From Terribacillus aidingensis (GTDB lineage Bacteria; Bacillota; Bacilli; Bacillales; Amphibacillaceae), in NCBI RefSeq assembly GCF_900215625.1, contig NZ_OBEK01000002.1:808583-872582 (forward strand): a stretch of 64,000 nucleotides of DNA, written 5' to 3'. Position numbers and translations under genes: made by a program. Positions 9,234 through 17,194 of the stretch are shown here, piece after piece (the stretch's first letter is position 1; every line of letters begins with the position of its first letter). Under the pieces are notes generated by a model. It was not told the DNA's origin and ran no database searches. It saw only the letters and a program-made list of their open reading frames with translations.

Positions 9234-9805
9234 ATATGTTCTTTATCAGGCAGCTGATAACGATTCTGCGTTTGAACTGCAAGATCTTGGCTTTCTTGAT
9301 CACCAGATTGTTTCAGCTTGTCTACAACCTTCTTCATCAAGTGACGTGTTTCCCGATGGTGTGTATCTACTACCACCTCTTCCAAAGCTACTTGCTGCGT
9401 GTCAACTCCTGCTTCTGCAAACAATGAAATTGCATAAGGATGGTTTTTATAATCACTTGCATAATATACTGTTTTGATACCTGCTTGGATTAGTGCTTTG
9501 CAGCATTGGAGGCAAGGAAAGTGGGTGACATAAATTTCTGCTCCTTCCGTCGGCACACCAAATTTAGCACATTGCAAAAGCGCGTTCATCTCGGCGTGTA
9601 CAGTACGTACACAATGTCCGTCAATTACATAACAGCCTTCGTCTATGCAATGTTTACTGCCTGATACGCTGCCATTGTAGCCGCCGGCAATCATTCGTTT
9701 ATCGCGGACGATTGTCGCTCCTACCATCAGCCGCTGGCAGGTGCTGCGCAAGGCGAGCAAATGGCTTTGCGCCATAAAGTATTGATTCCATGCTATTCGT
9801 TCCAT
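9230..9805 (-). CDS. comEB: ComEB, dCMP deaminase family protein
   Basis: The 191-residue product has the cytidine/deoxycytidylate deaminase zinc site: HAEMNALLQC and PCLQCC. In B. subtilis ComEB helps place ComGA at the pole and deaminates dCMP. I chose the ATG at 9805 (MERIAWNQYF), matching family N-termini and placed 8 bases after AAAGGTGG; a GTG four codons upstream overlaps the ribosome site. It lies between comEA and comEC and is coupled to comEC by an ATGA overlap. Confidence 0.96.
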   Translation of the reverse strand: MERIAWNQYFMAQSHLLALRSTCQRLMVGATIVRDKRMIAGGYNGSVSGSKHCIDEGCYVIDGHCVRTVHAEMNALLQCAKFGVPTEGAEIYVTHFPCLQCCKALIQAGIKTVYYASDYKNHPYAISLFAEAGVDTQQVALEEVVVDTHHRETRHLMKKVVDKLKQSGDQESQDLAVQTQNRYQLPDKEHI

Positions 9806-9871
9806 GGTGCTAGCCACCTTTCTATTCTAGAATAAGTGTACAATCCCCTCTCTCCATCCGTCAACTAGCCC

Positions 9872-10480
9872 TTATAAGCTAACTTGATCTTTCATGTTTT
9901 CCAGCGATTTTTCCCCAATCCCGGATACCTCTGTCAGCTGGTCGATGGAAGTAAACGGCCCATTCTCCTCGCGATAAGAAATAATCGCTTGTGCCCTTGC
10001 TTCTCCTACACCATTTATCTCCGTCAGCTGCTTTGCATCTGCCTGGTTAATATTAATTTTTTCACTGGCATCACTTGTGCCGGAAGTCTGAATTGCAGCA
10101 GCGGATGAAGCTTCGCCAATAGCTGTCACATAAATCATTTGCTCGTCTTTTACCTTTTGTGCAAGATTAATGCTGCGCGGCTCCGCCTTCTCAGTCAGTC
10201 CTCCTGCCGCTTCAATCGCTTTTTCTACTCTGCTGCCTGGAGCAAGTTTATAAACTCCCGGATTTATTACTTCCCCTTTAATGTCTACCATTATTGCTGC
10301 TTCTCCAGGTTCTTCCAAAGTTGTCTCATTTGCAGAAGCTGCTAGTTCCAGCTCCGCATCCGCTTTTGCAGCCGGTTGCATCACTGTCTCTGCCTCCTGC
10401 TTTGATATTCGGCTGAACAAAAACACAGCTGCGACAGCCGCCAACAATATAAGCCAGCTGTATTGTTTCAAGATTTGCAT
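9872..10480 (-). CDS. comEA: ComEA competence DNA receptor
   Basis: ComEA binds incoming double-stranded DNA at the cell surface and passes it to ComEC. The 202-residue product has one N-terminal membrane anchor (about 9-25), an SLBB domain (VDIKGEVINPGVYKLAPG onward, about 68-125) and a C-terminal double helix-hairpin-helix DNA-binding domain (ININQADAKQLTEINGVG and ISGIGEKSL). It is the first gene of the comEA-EB-EC operon and diverges from comER. I looked for ComK boxes (AAAA-N5-TTTT) upstream and saw none. Confidence 0.96.
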   Translation of the reverse strand: MQILKQYSWLILLAAVAAVFLFSRISKQEAETVMQPAAKADAELELAASANETTLEEPGEAAIMVDIKGEVINPGVYKLAPGSRVEKAIEAAGGLTEKAEPRSINLAQKVKDEQMIYVTAIGEASSAAAIQTSGTSDASEKININQADAKQLTEINGVGEARAQAIISYREENGPFTSIDQLTEVSGIGEKSLENMKDQVSL

Positions 10481-10573
10481 GAACTGCCTCCTCTCATATT
10501 ACTTTACTAGTGAGCATAAACTGGGTAACAGCGTATTGGGCGCAGACAGCAGAACTGCAGAGGAGGAGTTACA

Positions 10574-11398
10574 TTGACAAAATGGGGAATAATTGGGACC
10601 GGAAATATGGGCAGTATGTTGCTTGAAAGCTGGGTAACTGCTAGAGCAATTCAGGAAGAAGATATTATGGTGCTGAATCGGTCAGCCGAGAAAGCAGTGG
10701 CGCTAAAAAGGTCTTATCCCGGTATACAAATAGCCGATGCACTCAGCACGATAGCAGATTATGCTGATTATCTATTCCTTTGCGTAAGACCGCCGCATTT
10801 GCCAGGTGTATGTTCCGAGCTTTACTCTCTGGTACGCCCGGATCAAGTCATCGTCTCTATCACCAGCCCTTTTTCAGTAGAGGAATTGGAAACGCGCTTA
10901 CCTTCCCAGGTTGCTCGAGCCATACCAAGCATCACGAATCGCGCAGCAGCTGGTACAACACTTTTAACGTTTGGGTCAACACTGACTAACAAAAATAAAG
11001 CTGCCCTTATTAATCTGTTCAGCAGTTACTCTGATCCTGTTTATATCCCAGAAGACATAACACGCGTTGCTTCAGATATCGTTTCATGCGGACCGGCGTT
11101 TTTCAGCTATCTGGCACAGCGCTTTATTGAAGGAGCAGCCGAAGAAACGGATATATCTCGCGAACAAGCAACACAGCTCACTGCTGAAATGCTGATTGGG
11201 CTCGGCACTTTACTGGGGAAAGGTCATTATACATTGGATGAACTCATCAAGAAGGTTTGCGTGAAGGGCGGTATTACCGGAGAGGGTATCGCAGTATTGG
11301 AGAAGGAAACAGGTGGTATGTTCTCTCATCTCTTCCAAGCGACACACCGGAAATACTACGAAGAGAAAGATGCGATTAAAAAAGGGGCGTACAAATAA
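10574..11398 (+). CDS. comER: ComER, pyrroline-5-carboxylate reductase-like protein
   Basis: The 274-residue product has a Rossmann motif GIIGTGNMGSM at the N-terminus and the ProC-type dimerisation domain (CVKGGITGEGIAVLEKE). In B. subtilis comER is divergent from comEA and is not needed for competence; it has been tied to sporulation and biofilm entry. The start is a TTG at 10574 after GAGGAGGAG. The P5C reductase active-site region is recognisable but the enzyme activity is not proven. Confidence 0.93.
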   Translation: MTKWGIIGTGNMGSMLLESWVTARAIQEEDIMVLNRSAEKAVALKRSYPGIQIADALSTIADYADYLFLCVRPPHLPGVCSELYSLVRPDQVIVSITSPFSVEELETRLPSQVARAIPSITNRAAAGTTLLTFGSTLTNKNKAALINLFSSYSDPVYIPEDITRVASDIVSCGPAFFSYLAQRFIEGAAEETDISREQATQLTAEMLIGLGTLLGKGHYTLDELIKKVCVKGGITGEGIAVLEKETGGMFSHLFQATHRKYYEEKDAIKKGAYK

Positions 11399-11434
11399 AA
11401 CTTTCGACATATTCCCCTTTATTCCTGCACAAAA

Positions 11435-11468
11435 AAAACCAGGTTGCAGCATTATGCCTCCTGGTTTT
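11435..11468. terminator. Bidirectional terminator between comER and yqeM
   Basis: Stem AAAACCAGG / CCTGGTTTT with T-runs on both strands, the longer one (eight T) on the minus strand. The yqeM stop codon at 11452-11454 lies in the loop. Confidence 0.8.
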
Positions 11469-12210
11469 TCAAACAAGCGAAAAAGAGTCGATCCGCCTGG
11501 TCCAATTGCTCTGTTTTTTCTATATCAAAGTCACCAAATAGCCCGCAAACCTGGAATCCTGCTGATTCGAGCCACTTCATATACGTATCTGGCAGATATG
11601 TACGCTGGTGATGATATTCGTCAAATCGGTCATACTTTTCTGACTCCAGTTCTTTCGTAAAGAAAGTGAGGTCATGGTATACTTCGCCTTGTTCTTGTCC
11701 TGCTTCACAGAACCACGTATAGGCAAGATCCTCATGTACCTCAGCGAACAGCTCCCCAGCCAAATCTTCTTCAATATGTCTTATCGTGTGGACATCAAAA
11801 AGAAAGACTCCGCCTGGAGCAAGCATGTCCCAAATACGTCCGAAAGCTGCTTGTACATCTTCCGGTGACGTAATATAGTTGACCACATCAAACATGCTGA
11901 TAGCCGCATCTGCCTGAATGTTTTCCAACGAACGCAAATCCTGCTGCATCCAACGGACAGCTTGTTTGTCATCCATGCTTGCAGCGTAAGCAAGCATATT
12001 TTCAGATTGGTCAATTCCTGTCATCTCATAACCTGATTCTGCAAGCTGCCTCGTCACATACCCTGTACCGCAGCCTAAATCTGCTACTGTTTTAATGGGA
12101 ATCTTTGCGTAACGTTGAAATATTTGCTGCATAAACTGCTGCCATTCTTCATACGGTGCATCCTGCATGAGCCGCTCATAGACGGCAGCAAGCCGTTCAT
12201 AAGCTGCCAT
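11452..12210 (-). CDS. yqeM: Class I SAM-dependent methyltransferase YqeM
   Basis: The 252-residue product has SAM motif I (VADLGCGTGYVTRQL) and a post-motif segment FLFDVHT typical of the YqeM family. The substrate is unknown. The ATG at 12210 (MAAYERLAAVYERLM) fits the family N-terminus and overlaps the rsfS stop as TAATG, which indicates coupling. It is the last gene of the yqeG operon. Confidence 0.92.
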   Translation of the reverse strand: MAAYERLAAVYERLMQDAPYEEWQQFMQQIFQRYAKIPIKTVADLGCGTGYVTRQLAESGYEMTGIDQSENMLAYAASMDDKQAVRWMQQDLRSLENIQADAAISMFDVVNYITSPEDVQAAFGRIWDMLAPGGVFLFDVHTIRHIEEDLAGELFAEVHEDLAYTWFCEAGQEQGEVYHDLTFFTKELESEKYDRFDEYHHQRTYLPDTYMKWLESAGFQVCGLFGDFDIEKTEQLDQADRLFFACLKNQEA

Positions 12211-12566
12211 TAGCTTTCCTGAGAAAATACTGGTTCCACTTGCGGTGCATCTCCCCACAGGCGTTCCAAGTTATAATATCTTCTTTCATCAACGTGGAAT
12301 ACGTGACAAACTACATCGCCAAGGTCAACAAGCACCCATCGAGACTGCTCAAGCCCTTCCAGCCGTTTAACCTCAACACCAGCTTCTTCGGCCTTCTCTT
12401 TAATACGTCTGGCAATCGCTTGCACTTGTCTTTCACTCGTTCCATGGCAAATCATGAAATAATCAGCAATAAGGGAGACTTCTGTCATCTCCATTAATAC
12501 TACATCTTCCCCTCTTACTGCGTCTGCGGCATTTGCCGCTATTTGTGCTAAATCAATACTCTCCAT
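12210..12566 (-). CDS. rsfS: Ribosome silencing factor RsfS
   Basis: RsfS binds uL14 on the large subunit and blocks subunit joining in starvation. The 118-residue product has the family core (SERQVQAIARRIKEKAEE and RWVLVDLGDVVCHVFH). It overlaps the yqeK stop by one base (TAATG) and yqeM the same way, so translation of the three is coupled. Confidence 0.97.
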   Translation of the reverse strand: MESIDLAQIAANAADAVRGEDVVLMEMTEVSLIADYFMICHGTSERQVQAIARRIKEKAEEAGVEVKRLEGLEQSRWVLVDLGDVVCHVFHVDERRYYNLERLWGDAPQVEPVFSQES

Positions 12567-13138
12567 TAAGCGTTACCTCCATTAGGGTTTAATAAATCAT
12601 TATAAGCGTGGAACGTATCCGGATACACTTTTCGATGTAACGAGACGAGCATGTTAATCGTGTTACGTGATGCCATCCAGCACGCTTTGTCTAAATCATC
12701 TTCACTTACCTTGCGTACTTCATCTACGCCAGGAAATGCACGGCCTGGTTCAATGTAGTCAGCAAGGAATACAACCTTATCTAATACAGACATTCCCGCA
12801 CAGCCAGTGGTGTGCACTGTTATCGCGTGCAGTACATCTGGATCACGAATGCCGACTTCCCGTTCTATCATTAATGCACCTACCGGACCATGCCATAATT
12901 CATGGTGGTATTGCAGCAAGTCTTTCGGAAGCTGTTCTTTTTCAATCCAGCGCTGCATCTCTTCAAGCGGACGGTATTTCGCATAGTCATGAAAAATGGC
13001 TGCGGTTTCTGCTTTTTTCACATCCGCACCATACTTTTCTGCAAGCTTTATACTTGTTTCCATTACGCGAACGGTATGTTCATAACGCGGTTTTTTTAAT
13101 TGTTTTTCAACGATTGCTAAAGCCTTATCACTCTGCAT
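12566..13138 (-). CDS. yqeK: YqeK, HD-domain diadenosine tetraphosphate hydrolase
   Basis: YqeK-type enzymes hydrolyse Ap4A to two ADP with a metal-bound HD site. The 190-residue product carries the motifs RYEHTVRVMETS, IFHDYAKYRP and a later His/Asp segment (HAITVHTTG, FLADYIEPGR). It overlaps nadD upstream by 11 bases and rsfS downstream by one base. Because it follows nadD, it may have been kept for nucleotide balance; that is inference. Confidence 0.94.
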   Translation of the reverse strand: MQSDKALAIVEKQLKKPRYEHTVRVMETSIKLAEKYGADVKKAETAAIFHDYAKYRPLEEMQRWIEKEQLPKDLLQYHHELWHGPVGALMIEREVGIRDPDVLHAITVHTTGCAGMSVLDKVVFLADYIEPGRAFPGVDEVRKVSEDDLDKACWMASRNTINMLVSLHRKVYPDTFHAYNDLLNPNGGNA

Positions 13139-13694
13139 ACAGCTCTTGCTCCTTTATCATATCAAACACTGCATTTGGGACAAGGTAGCGCACAGAGGCG
13201 CCTTGTTCGATGCGAGACCGAATCATACTTGAAGAAATCTCAAGTTCAGGTATCTCTATAAAGGTAACCGGGTAGGCGGTTTCCAGCTTATAGCCAGGTC
13301 TGCCAACACCTGCGAAGGTCACCATATTGACTAACTCATCAATATGATGCCATGTGTGCAGGCTTTCAACCAAATCGGCACCGATGATAAAGTGAAATGC
13401 AGTATTTGGATGCTTTTCCTGTAACAGCTTTATTGTATCAAACGTATACGACTTACCTAAACGTTCCACCTCGATCGCATTCATGCGAAACTGATGATTA
13501 TCATTGATTGCAGCTTGAACCATCTGCAAACGCAGATCTGCATCGGTATTGGACTTCGCCTTATGAGGCGCTTCATAAGCTGGGATGAACCAAACTTCAT
13601 CTAGTCCGAGCCGGTGCTGGACTTCTTGTGCAATAAATAGATGCCCTATATGCGGCGGATCAAATGTGCCGCCCAATAACCCGACTTTTTTCAT
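13128..13694 (-). CDS. nadD: Nicotinate-nucleotide adenylyltransferase
   Basis: NadD makes deamido-NAD from nicotinate mononucleotide and ATP. The 188-residue product starts with the nucleotidyltransferase signature LGGTFDPPHIGHL and has the second motif ISSSMIRSRIEQG with the expected SSS/R. The ATG at 13694 has AAGGAG upstream. It is part of the yqeG operon. Confidence 0.97.
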   Translation of the reverse strand: MKKVGLLGGTFDPPHIGHLFIAQEVQHRLGLDEVWFIPAYEAPHKAKSNTDADLRLQMVQAAINDNHQFRMNAIEVERLGKSYTFDTIKLLQEKHPNTAFHFIIGADLVESLHTWHHIDELVNMVTFAGVGRPGYKLETAYPVTFIEIPELEISSSMIRSRIEQGASVRYLVPNAVFDMIKEQELYAE

Positions 13695-13705
13695 AAGGTA
13701 CTCCT

Positions 13706-13996
13706 TTATGGCAGCTTGATTTGCTTATTCTCCTGAGATGCTTTATACAGGACGATTGTGCTGCCGATAATTTGAACAACGTGCGCGTCTGTTCCTGCTG
13801 CAATTGCTTCCGCTACCTCGTCTTTATCTTCTATGCAATTTTGCAGCAGGCTTACTTTAATTAGTTCCCGCTTTTCCAATGCTTCGCTGATTTGAACGAT
13901 CATATTATCGTTCACGCCGATCTTTCCTACTTGGAAAATTGGTTTTACATGGTGTGCCTCTGCACGTAGAAATCTCTTTTGCTTACCTGTTAACAT
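13706..13996 (-). CDS. yhbY: YhbY/CRM-domain RNA-binding protein
   Basis: This 96-residue protein is a single CRM domain: KQKRFLRAEAHHVKPIFQVG with the GxxG-type loop (VGKIGVND) and ELIKVSLL. Homologues associate with pre-50S ribosomal particles. Spacing to aroE is one base and to nadD 11 bases. The name in B. subtilis is yqeI. Confidence 0.95.
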   Translation of the reverse strand: MLTGKQKRFLRAEAHHVKPIFQVGKIGVNDNMIVQISEALEKRELIKVSLLQNCIEDKDEVAEAIAAGTDAHVVQIIGSTIVLYKASQENKQIKLP

Positions 13997-13997
13997 A

Positions 13998-14837
13998 TTA
14001 TGCCTCCGTTACTTTTTGTTCCAGCCGATCAAGCAAGTCTCCAATGATTATTTGCTTGCCAGACCATATCTCAAACGCATATTGCGCTTGATACAGCAGC
14101 ATGCTGTGACCATGATGGATTGTTGCTTCCTGCTCTTTCGCAGAGCGTAGCAGTTTCGTCTCAATCGGCTTATATACGATATCACTTACAACTGCATTAG
14201 GTTTCAACCCAGATAAAGAAACAATTTGTTCGTTATCAGCAGGGCTCATGCCTACACTTGTGGTATGAATGATGATGTCATATTTTTTAATTTGTTCTTC
14301 CGCTTCTGCGAATGTTAGAATTTCTGTCACCGTTTCAGGCTCTTGTAATTGAAGCAGCTGTTCAGCCTTCTCACGTGTACGATTTGCGATATCTACATAA
14401 GAGAAACCTTCCGTCACTAATGCGCGATAAATTCCTCTGGCAGCTCCGCCCGCTCCGAGCATAAGCACGCGCTGCGTACTGCTGTCAGCAGGTAACACTT
14501 GTTTTAAAGCGCGGACATATCCTGCTCCATCGGTATTATACCCAATCCATTTGCCATCCTTGTATACAGCGGTGTTGACTGCGCCAATTTTTTCGGCATC
14601 CGGATCGAGTTCATCCAAAAACGGAATGATACGCTGTTTATATGGAACAGTGATATTGAAGCCGTTGATGCCGCTTTCCAGTAATTTGCTGATCTTATCT
14701 TCAAATACTTCTGGTTCAATGGAATAGAGATGATATTCTCCTTCTATACCAGCTTGCTTCATAAACTGGTGATGAATCCATGGTGATAAAGAATGCTTTA
14801 CAGGATGGCCAATTAAGCCTAGCTTCAACGTCTTCAT
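13998..14837 (-). CDS. aroE: Shikimate dehydrogenase (NADP+)
   Basis: AroE reduces 3-dehydroshikimate in the chorismate pathway. The 279-residue product has the substrate-binding N-terminal motif GHPVKHSLSPWIHHQFM, NITVPYK with the catalytic Lys, and the NADP motif LGAGGAARGI followed by NRTREKA. Full length, no defects. It lies between yqeH and yhbY as in B. subtilis. Confidence 0.97.
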   Translation of the reverse strand: MKTLKLGLIGHPVKHSLSPWIHHQFMKQAGIEGEYHLYSIEPEVFEDKISKLLESGINGFNITVPYKQRIIPFLDELDPDAEKIGAVNTAVYKDGKWIGYNTDGAGYVRALKQVLPADSSTQRVLMLGAGGAARGIYRALVTEGFSYVDIANRTREKAEQLLQLQEPETVTEILTFAEAEEQIKKYDIIIHTTSVGMSPADNEQIVSLSGLKPNAVVSDIVYKPIETKLLRSAKEQEATIHHGHSMLLYQAQYAFEIWSGKQIIIGDLLDRLEQKVTEA

Positions 14838-14849
14838 GAAAATTCCCCC

Positions 14850-15953
14850 TTAGATTAGCGACCGGCGTACAGTAGCTGGCACGCCTTTTGGTGTATGCAC
14901 GGTTATGGATGCAGGCTCCCCTGTCAATGTAATCCAGCCGAGTCCAGGTATAACGATATCTGTTTTCTGTTGTTTTATCCGGAATGAAGACTTCTGGAAT
15001 GCCGGGAAGTTATCGAGCTGATCTTTATGAGGCGGCGCGAGTAATTCCCCTTTCTGCCGTTCGTACAGGTCATCCGCATTCTCCAGCTTCGTCCGATGTA
15101 TATCAAGTGCATTGGAGAAATAACAAACAAATGGCTGTCTTTCACCAGATTCAAAATCAATACGCGCTAGCCCGCCGATAAAAAGTGTTTGCTTTTCATT
15201 TAATTGGAAGATACGCGATTTAATCTCTTTATTCGGTGTAACTGTTTTCAATTCCTTGTCTGTCACATAATGTGCAATCTGCTGTCTGTTAACAATTCCT
15301 GGTGTATCATAAAGCGAACTGGAATCATCTAGCGGTATATCAATAAACCCAAGTGTTGTCCCTGGGAAATAAGATGTTGTGATTGCATCATTAATGCCAG
15401 TGGAATGCTTGATCAACGCATTAATAAATGTGGATTTACCCACATTTGTGCTTCCGACTACAAAGGCATCCTCGCCCTGTCGCAATTCCTGAATGCTGTC
15501 CTCAAGCTCGGCCATTCCAATTCCGCGCTTCGCCGAAATCAAATGCACATCCGCTACTTGGATACCATATTCCTTTGCAGCGCCTCGAAGCCATTGCTTA
15601 ACACGCTCATGGTTTGTTGATTTTGGCAGCAAATCTACTTTGTTTCCCACAAGGATGATTGGCTTGTCTCCGACTAGACGTTTGATACTGCCGATGAAGC
15701 TTCCGTTAAAATCAAAAATGTCGACGAGCTTCACAACGAGACCATCTTTGTTACTAATTTCACTAATTAAAGTAAAGAAGTCATCGTCGGTCACTGCGAC
15801 ATCCTGGACTTCATTGTAATGCTTTAGCCGGAAGCAGCGCTTACAGATGACTTCATCATTTTTCCCTAATGCTGATGCGGGGATATAACCAGGCAGCGAA
15901 GCATCCTCTGTCTGAATTGGCGCACCGCAGCCTTGGCAAATCAATTCTTCCAC
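14850..15953 (-). CDS. yqeH: Ribosome biogenesis GTPase YqeH
   Basis: YqeH is a circularly permuted GTPase needed for 30S assembly. The 367-residue product has an N-terminal zinc finger (CQGCG ... CKRCF), the permuted order G4 (GNKVDLLP), G5, G1 (GSTNVGKST) and G3 (DTPG), and a C-terminal RNA-binding part. I chose the GTG at 15953 (encoded VEELICQGCG), 6-7 bases after GGGAGGA at the end of yqeG; a longer start would place the ribosome site inside the gene. Confidence 0.96.
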   Translation of the reverse strand: MEELICQGCGAPIQTEDASLPGYIPASALGKNDEVICKRCFRLKHYNEVQDVAVTDDDFFTLISEISNKDGLVVKLVDIFDFNGSFIGSIKRLVGDKPIILVGNKVDLLPKSTNHERVKQWLRGAAKEYGIQVADVHLISAKRGIGMAELEDSIQELRQGEDAFVVGSTNVGKSTFINALIKHSTGINDAITTSYFPGTTLGFIDIPLDDSSSLYDTPGIVNRQQIAHYVTDKELKTVTPNKEIKSRIFQLNEKQTLFIGGLARIDFESGERQPFVCYFSNALDIHRTKLENADDLYERQKGELLAPPHKDQLDNFPAFQKSSFRIKQQKTDIVIPGLGWITLTGEPASITVHTPKGVPATVRRSLI

Positions 15954-15955
15954 AT

Positions 15956-16471
15956 TTATTCCTCCCACGTTATCTTTCCTTTTCTTTTGAAATAATTTAG
16001 TATCCGTCTTTCAATCATCCGGTTGATTTTCGTAATCTTACCATCCGTCTTGACAATCGGTACGACAACAATCGTATAGAAACCAGCTAAATTCCCGCCT
16101 AACACATCTGTTAGGAGCTGATCACCGATCATAACAATTTCATCCTTCTCCAGCTTCATTTGTTTTACAGCCTGCTTGAAAGCTCGCCCAAGCGGTTTTC
16201 TGGCGCTGTAAACAAATGGTATATCAAGCGGTTCAGAAAAGAGTTTGACCCGTTGTTCATTATTATTAGATATAATCGTAATTTTAATATCATGTGCGCG
16301 CATTTCACGGAACCATTCTGTCACTTCTGGTGTGGCATCAGCTACGTCCCAGGCCACCAGTGTGTTGTCCAGGTCGGTAATTATTCCTTTGATTCCCTGC
16401 GCTTTCAATTTTTCCGGTTTTATGTCAAATATGCTCTTCACATGCTCGTTCGGCAAGAACTTCTTTAGCAT
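15956..16471 (-). CDS. yqeG: YqeG family HAD phosphatase
   Basis: The 171-residue product has HAD motif I (ITDLDNTLVAWD), motif II (ISNNN), the conserved Lys segment (KPLGRAFK) and motif III (VMIGDQLLTDVLGG). The family resembles PTPMT1/Gep4 phosphatidylglycerophosphatases, but the physiological substrate here is not known. The ATG at 16471 has GGAGGA upstream and fits family N-termini (MLKKFLPNEHVK). It is the first gene of the operon, with a sigma-A promoter at 16517-16545. Confidence 0.95.
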   Translation of the reverse strand: MLKKFLPNEHVKSIFDIKPEKLKAQGIKGIITDLDNTLVAWDVADATPEVTEWFREMRAHDIKITIISNNNEQRVKLFSEPLDIPFVYSARKPLGRAFKQAVKQMKLEKDEIVMIGDQLLTDVLGGNLAGFYTIVVVPIVKTDGKITKINRMIERRILNYFKRKGKITWEE

Positions 16472-16516
16472 TTGTGGAATTCCTCCGTTCTCGTACACTT
16501 CAACAGTTACTTACCC

Positions 16517-16545
16517 ATCATAAGGCATTTTTACGACGGTTTCAA
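16517..16545 (-). promoter_or_regulatory. Sigma-A promoter of the yqeG operon
   Basis: TTGAAA (16540-16545) and TATGAT (16517-16522) on the minus strand, 17 bases apart, about 45 bases before the yqeG start. Confidence 0.85.
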
Positions 16546-16644
16546 AAAAATCTTTCATCAAATCGCTTAATTTCGACTTTTGTATAGTCTTGGAAGCTCA
16601 TTTTAGAAGTAAAATCTTTCGACAAATCTCTACATACTTCGTTT

Positions 16645-16760
16645 TGTGGATAACTATGTCCACAATATCCACTGCAAGAAACAGTCATTATTAACAGTTA
16701 TAAACAAATTATCTACAGGTTATGAACAGTTAAGTGTAGATAACTATCGCCTTGTCCACC
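16645..16760. promoter_or_regulatory. Cluster of DnaA boxes upstream of sda
   Basis: The consensus is TTATCCACA. A perfect copy is inverted at 16645-16653 (TGTGGATAA). One-mismatch copies are TTATCTACA at 16709-16717 and inverted TGTAGATAA at 16735-16743. Two-mismatch copies are at 16656-16664, 16665-16673, 16698-16706, 16720-16728 and 16752-16760. Eight candidates in 116 bases is far above background. DnaA binding upstream of sda is established in B. subtilis, where it couples replication trouble to sporulation. Confidence 0.85.
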
Positions 16761-16780
16761 TTTTTTTTTCGTGATACATT
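16752..16780 (+). promoter_or_regulatory. Sigma-A promoter of sda overlapping a DnaA box
   Basis: TTGTCC (16752-16757), 17 bases, TACATT (16775-16780). The -35 element lies inside the last DnaA-like site of the cluster (TTGTCCACC). Confidence 0.7.
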
Positions 16781-16860
16781 ATTAATAACTTATCAACTCC
16801 CCAACCCACGCATAGAAAGATCTGCAAGGTATTAAGATCTCCCATCAGGAGGAATGCAAG

Positions 16861-17001
16861 ATGGAACATATGTCTGACGAATTGCTGATCGAATCTTACC
16901 ACAAGGCCAACGAACTCCACTTGAGCCAAGAGTTTATTCATCTAATAGAAAAAGAAATTCAATCACGGGGCTTATCACATAAGATCCGTTACACCAGCTA
17001 A
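16861..17001 (+). CDS. sda: Sda, inhibitor of sporulation kinase KinA
   Basis: Sda is a small helical-hairpin protein that binds sporulation histidine kinases and stops phosphorelay flow when replication is blocked. The 46-residue product has the family core SDELLIESYHKA, LSQEFIHLIEKEI and a Gly-Leu-Ser-His tail, the same length as in B. subtilis. The ATG at 16861 has AGGAGG upstream; an ATG three codons later is less well spaced. It is upstream of and divergent from yqeG, as in B. subtilis. Confidence 0.95.
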   Translation: MEHMSDELLIESYHKANELHLSQEFIHLIEKEIQSRGLSHKIRYTS

Positions 17002-17016
17002 AACAAGATCTCCAGC

Positions 17017-17046
17017 AAGCCCTGCCGGCATGGCGGGGTTTTTTTT
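17017..17046 (+). terminator. Intrinsic terminator of sda
   Basis: Stem AAGCCCTGCC / GGCGGGGTT with a 5-base loop, followed by a run of T. Confidence 0.85.
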
Positions 17047-17080
17047 CATAAAGTAGACACATCGCGGTTGCAGTGTGGGC

Positions 17081-17109
17081 TTGAACTCCTTTACAATTGG
17101 GTATAGTAT
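17081..17109 (+). promoter_or_regulatory. Sigma-A promoter of the mrp operon
   Basis: TTGAAC (17081-17086), 17 bases, TAGTAT (17104-17109). An 85-base leader follows before the mrpA start. Confidence 0.75.
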
Positions 17110-17194
17110 GCTTTGAAATAGTGTTTCATTTGTTGAGGGATCTCTTTCAAAATTAACTAGCTACTAACCATCTCTAGAGGAGGATTGCCAATAC

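Noticed and set aside
10481..10573. ComK boxes between comEA and comER
   Set aside because: I looked for paired AAAA-N5-TTTT motifs in the divergent region and found none, so no competence-factor site can be claimed.
11452..12258. Longer start of yqeM at 12258
   Set aside because: The extra 16 codons overlap rsfS and do not match the family N-terminus; the TAATG overlap at 12210 is a better start.
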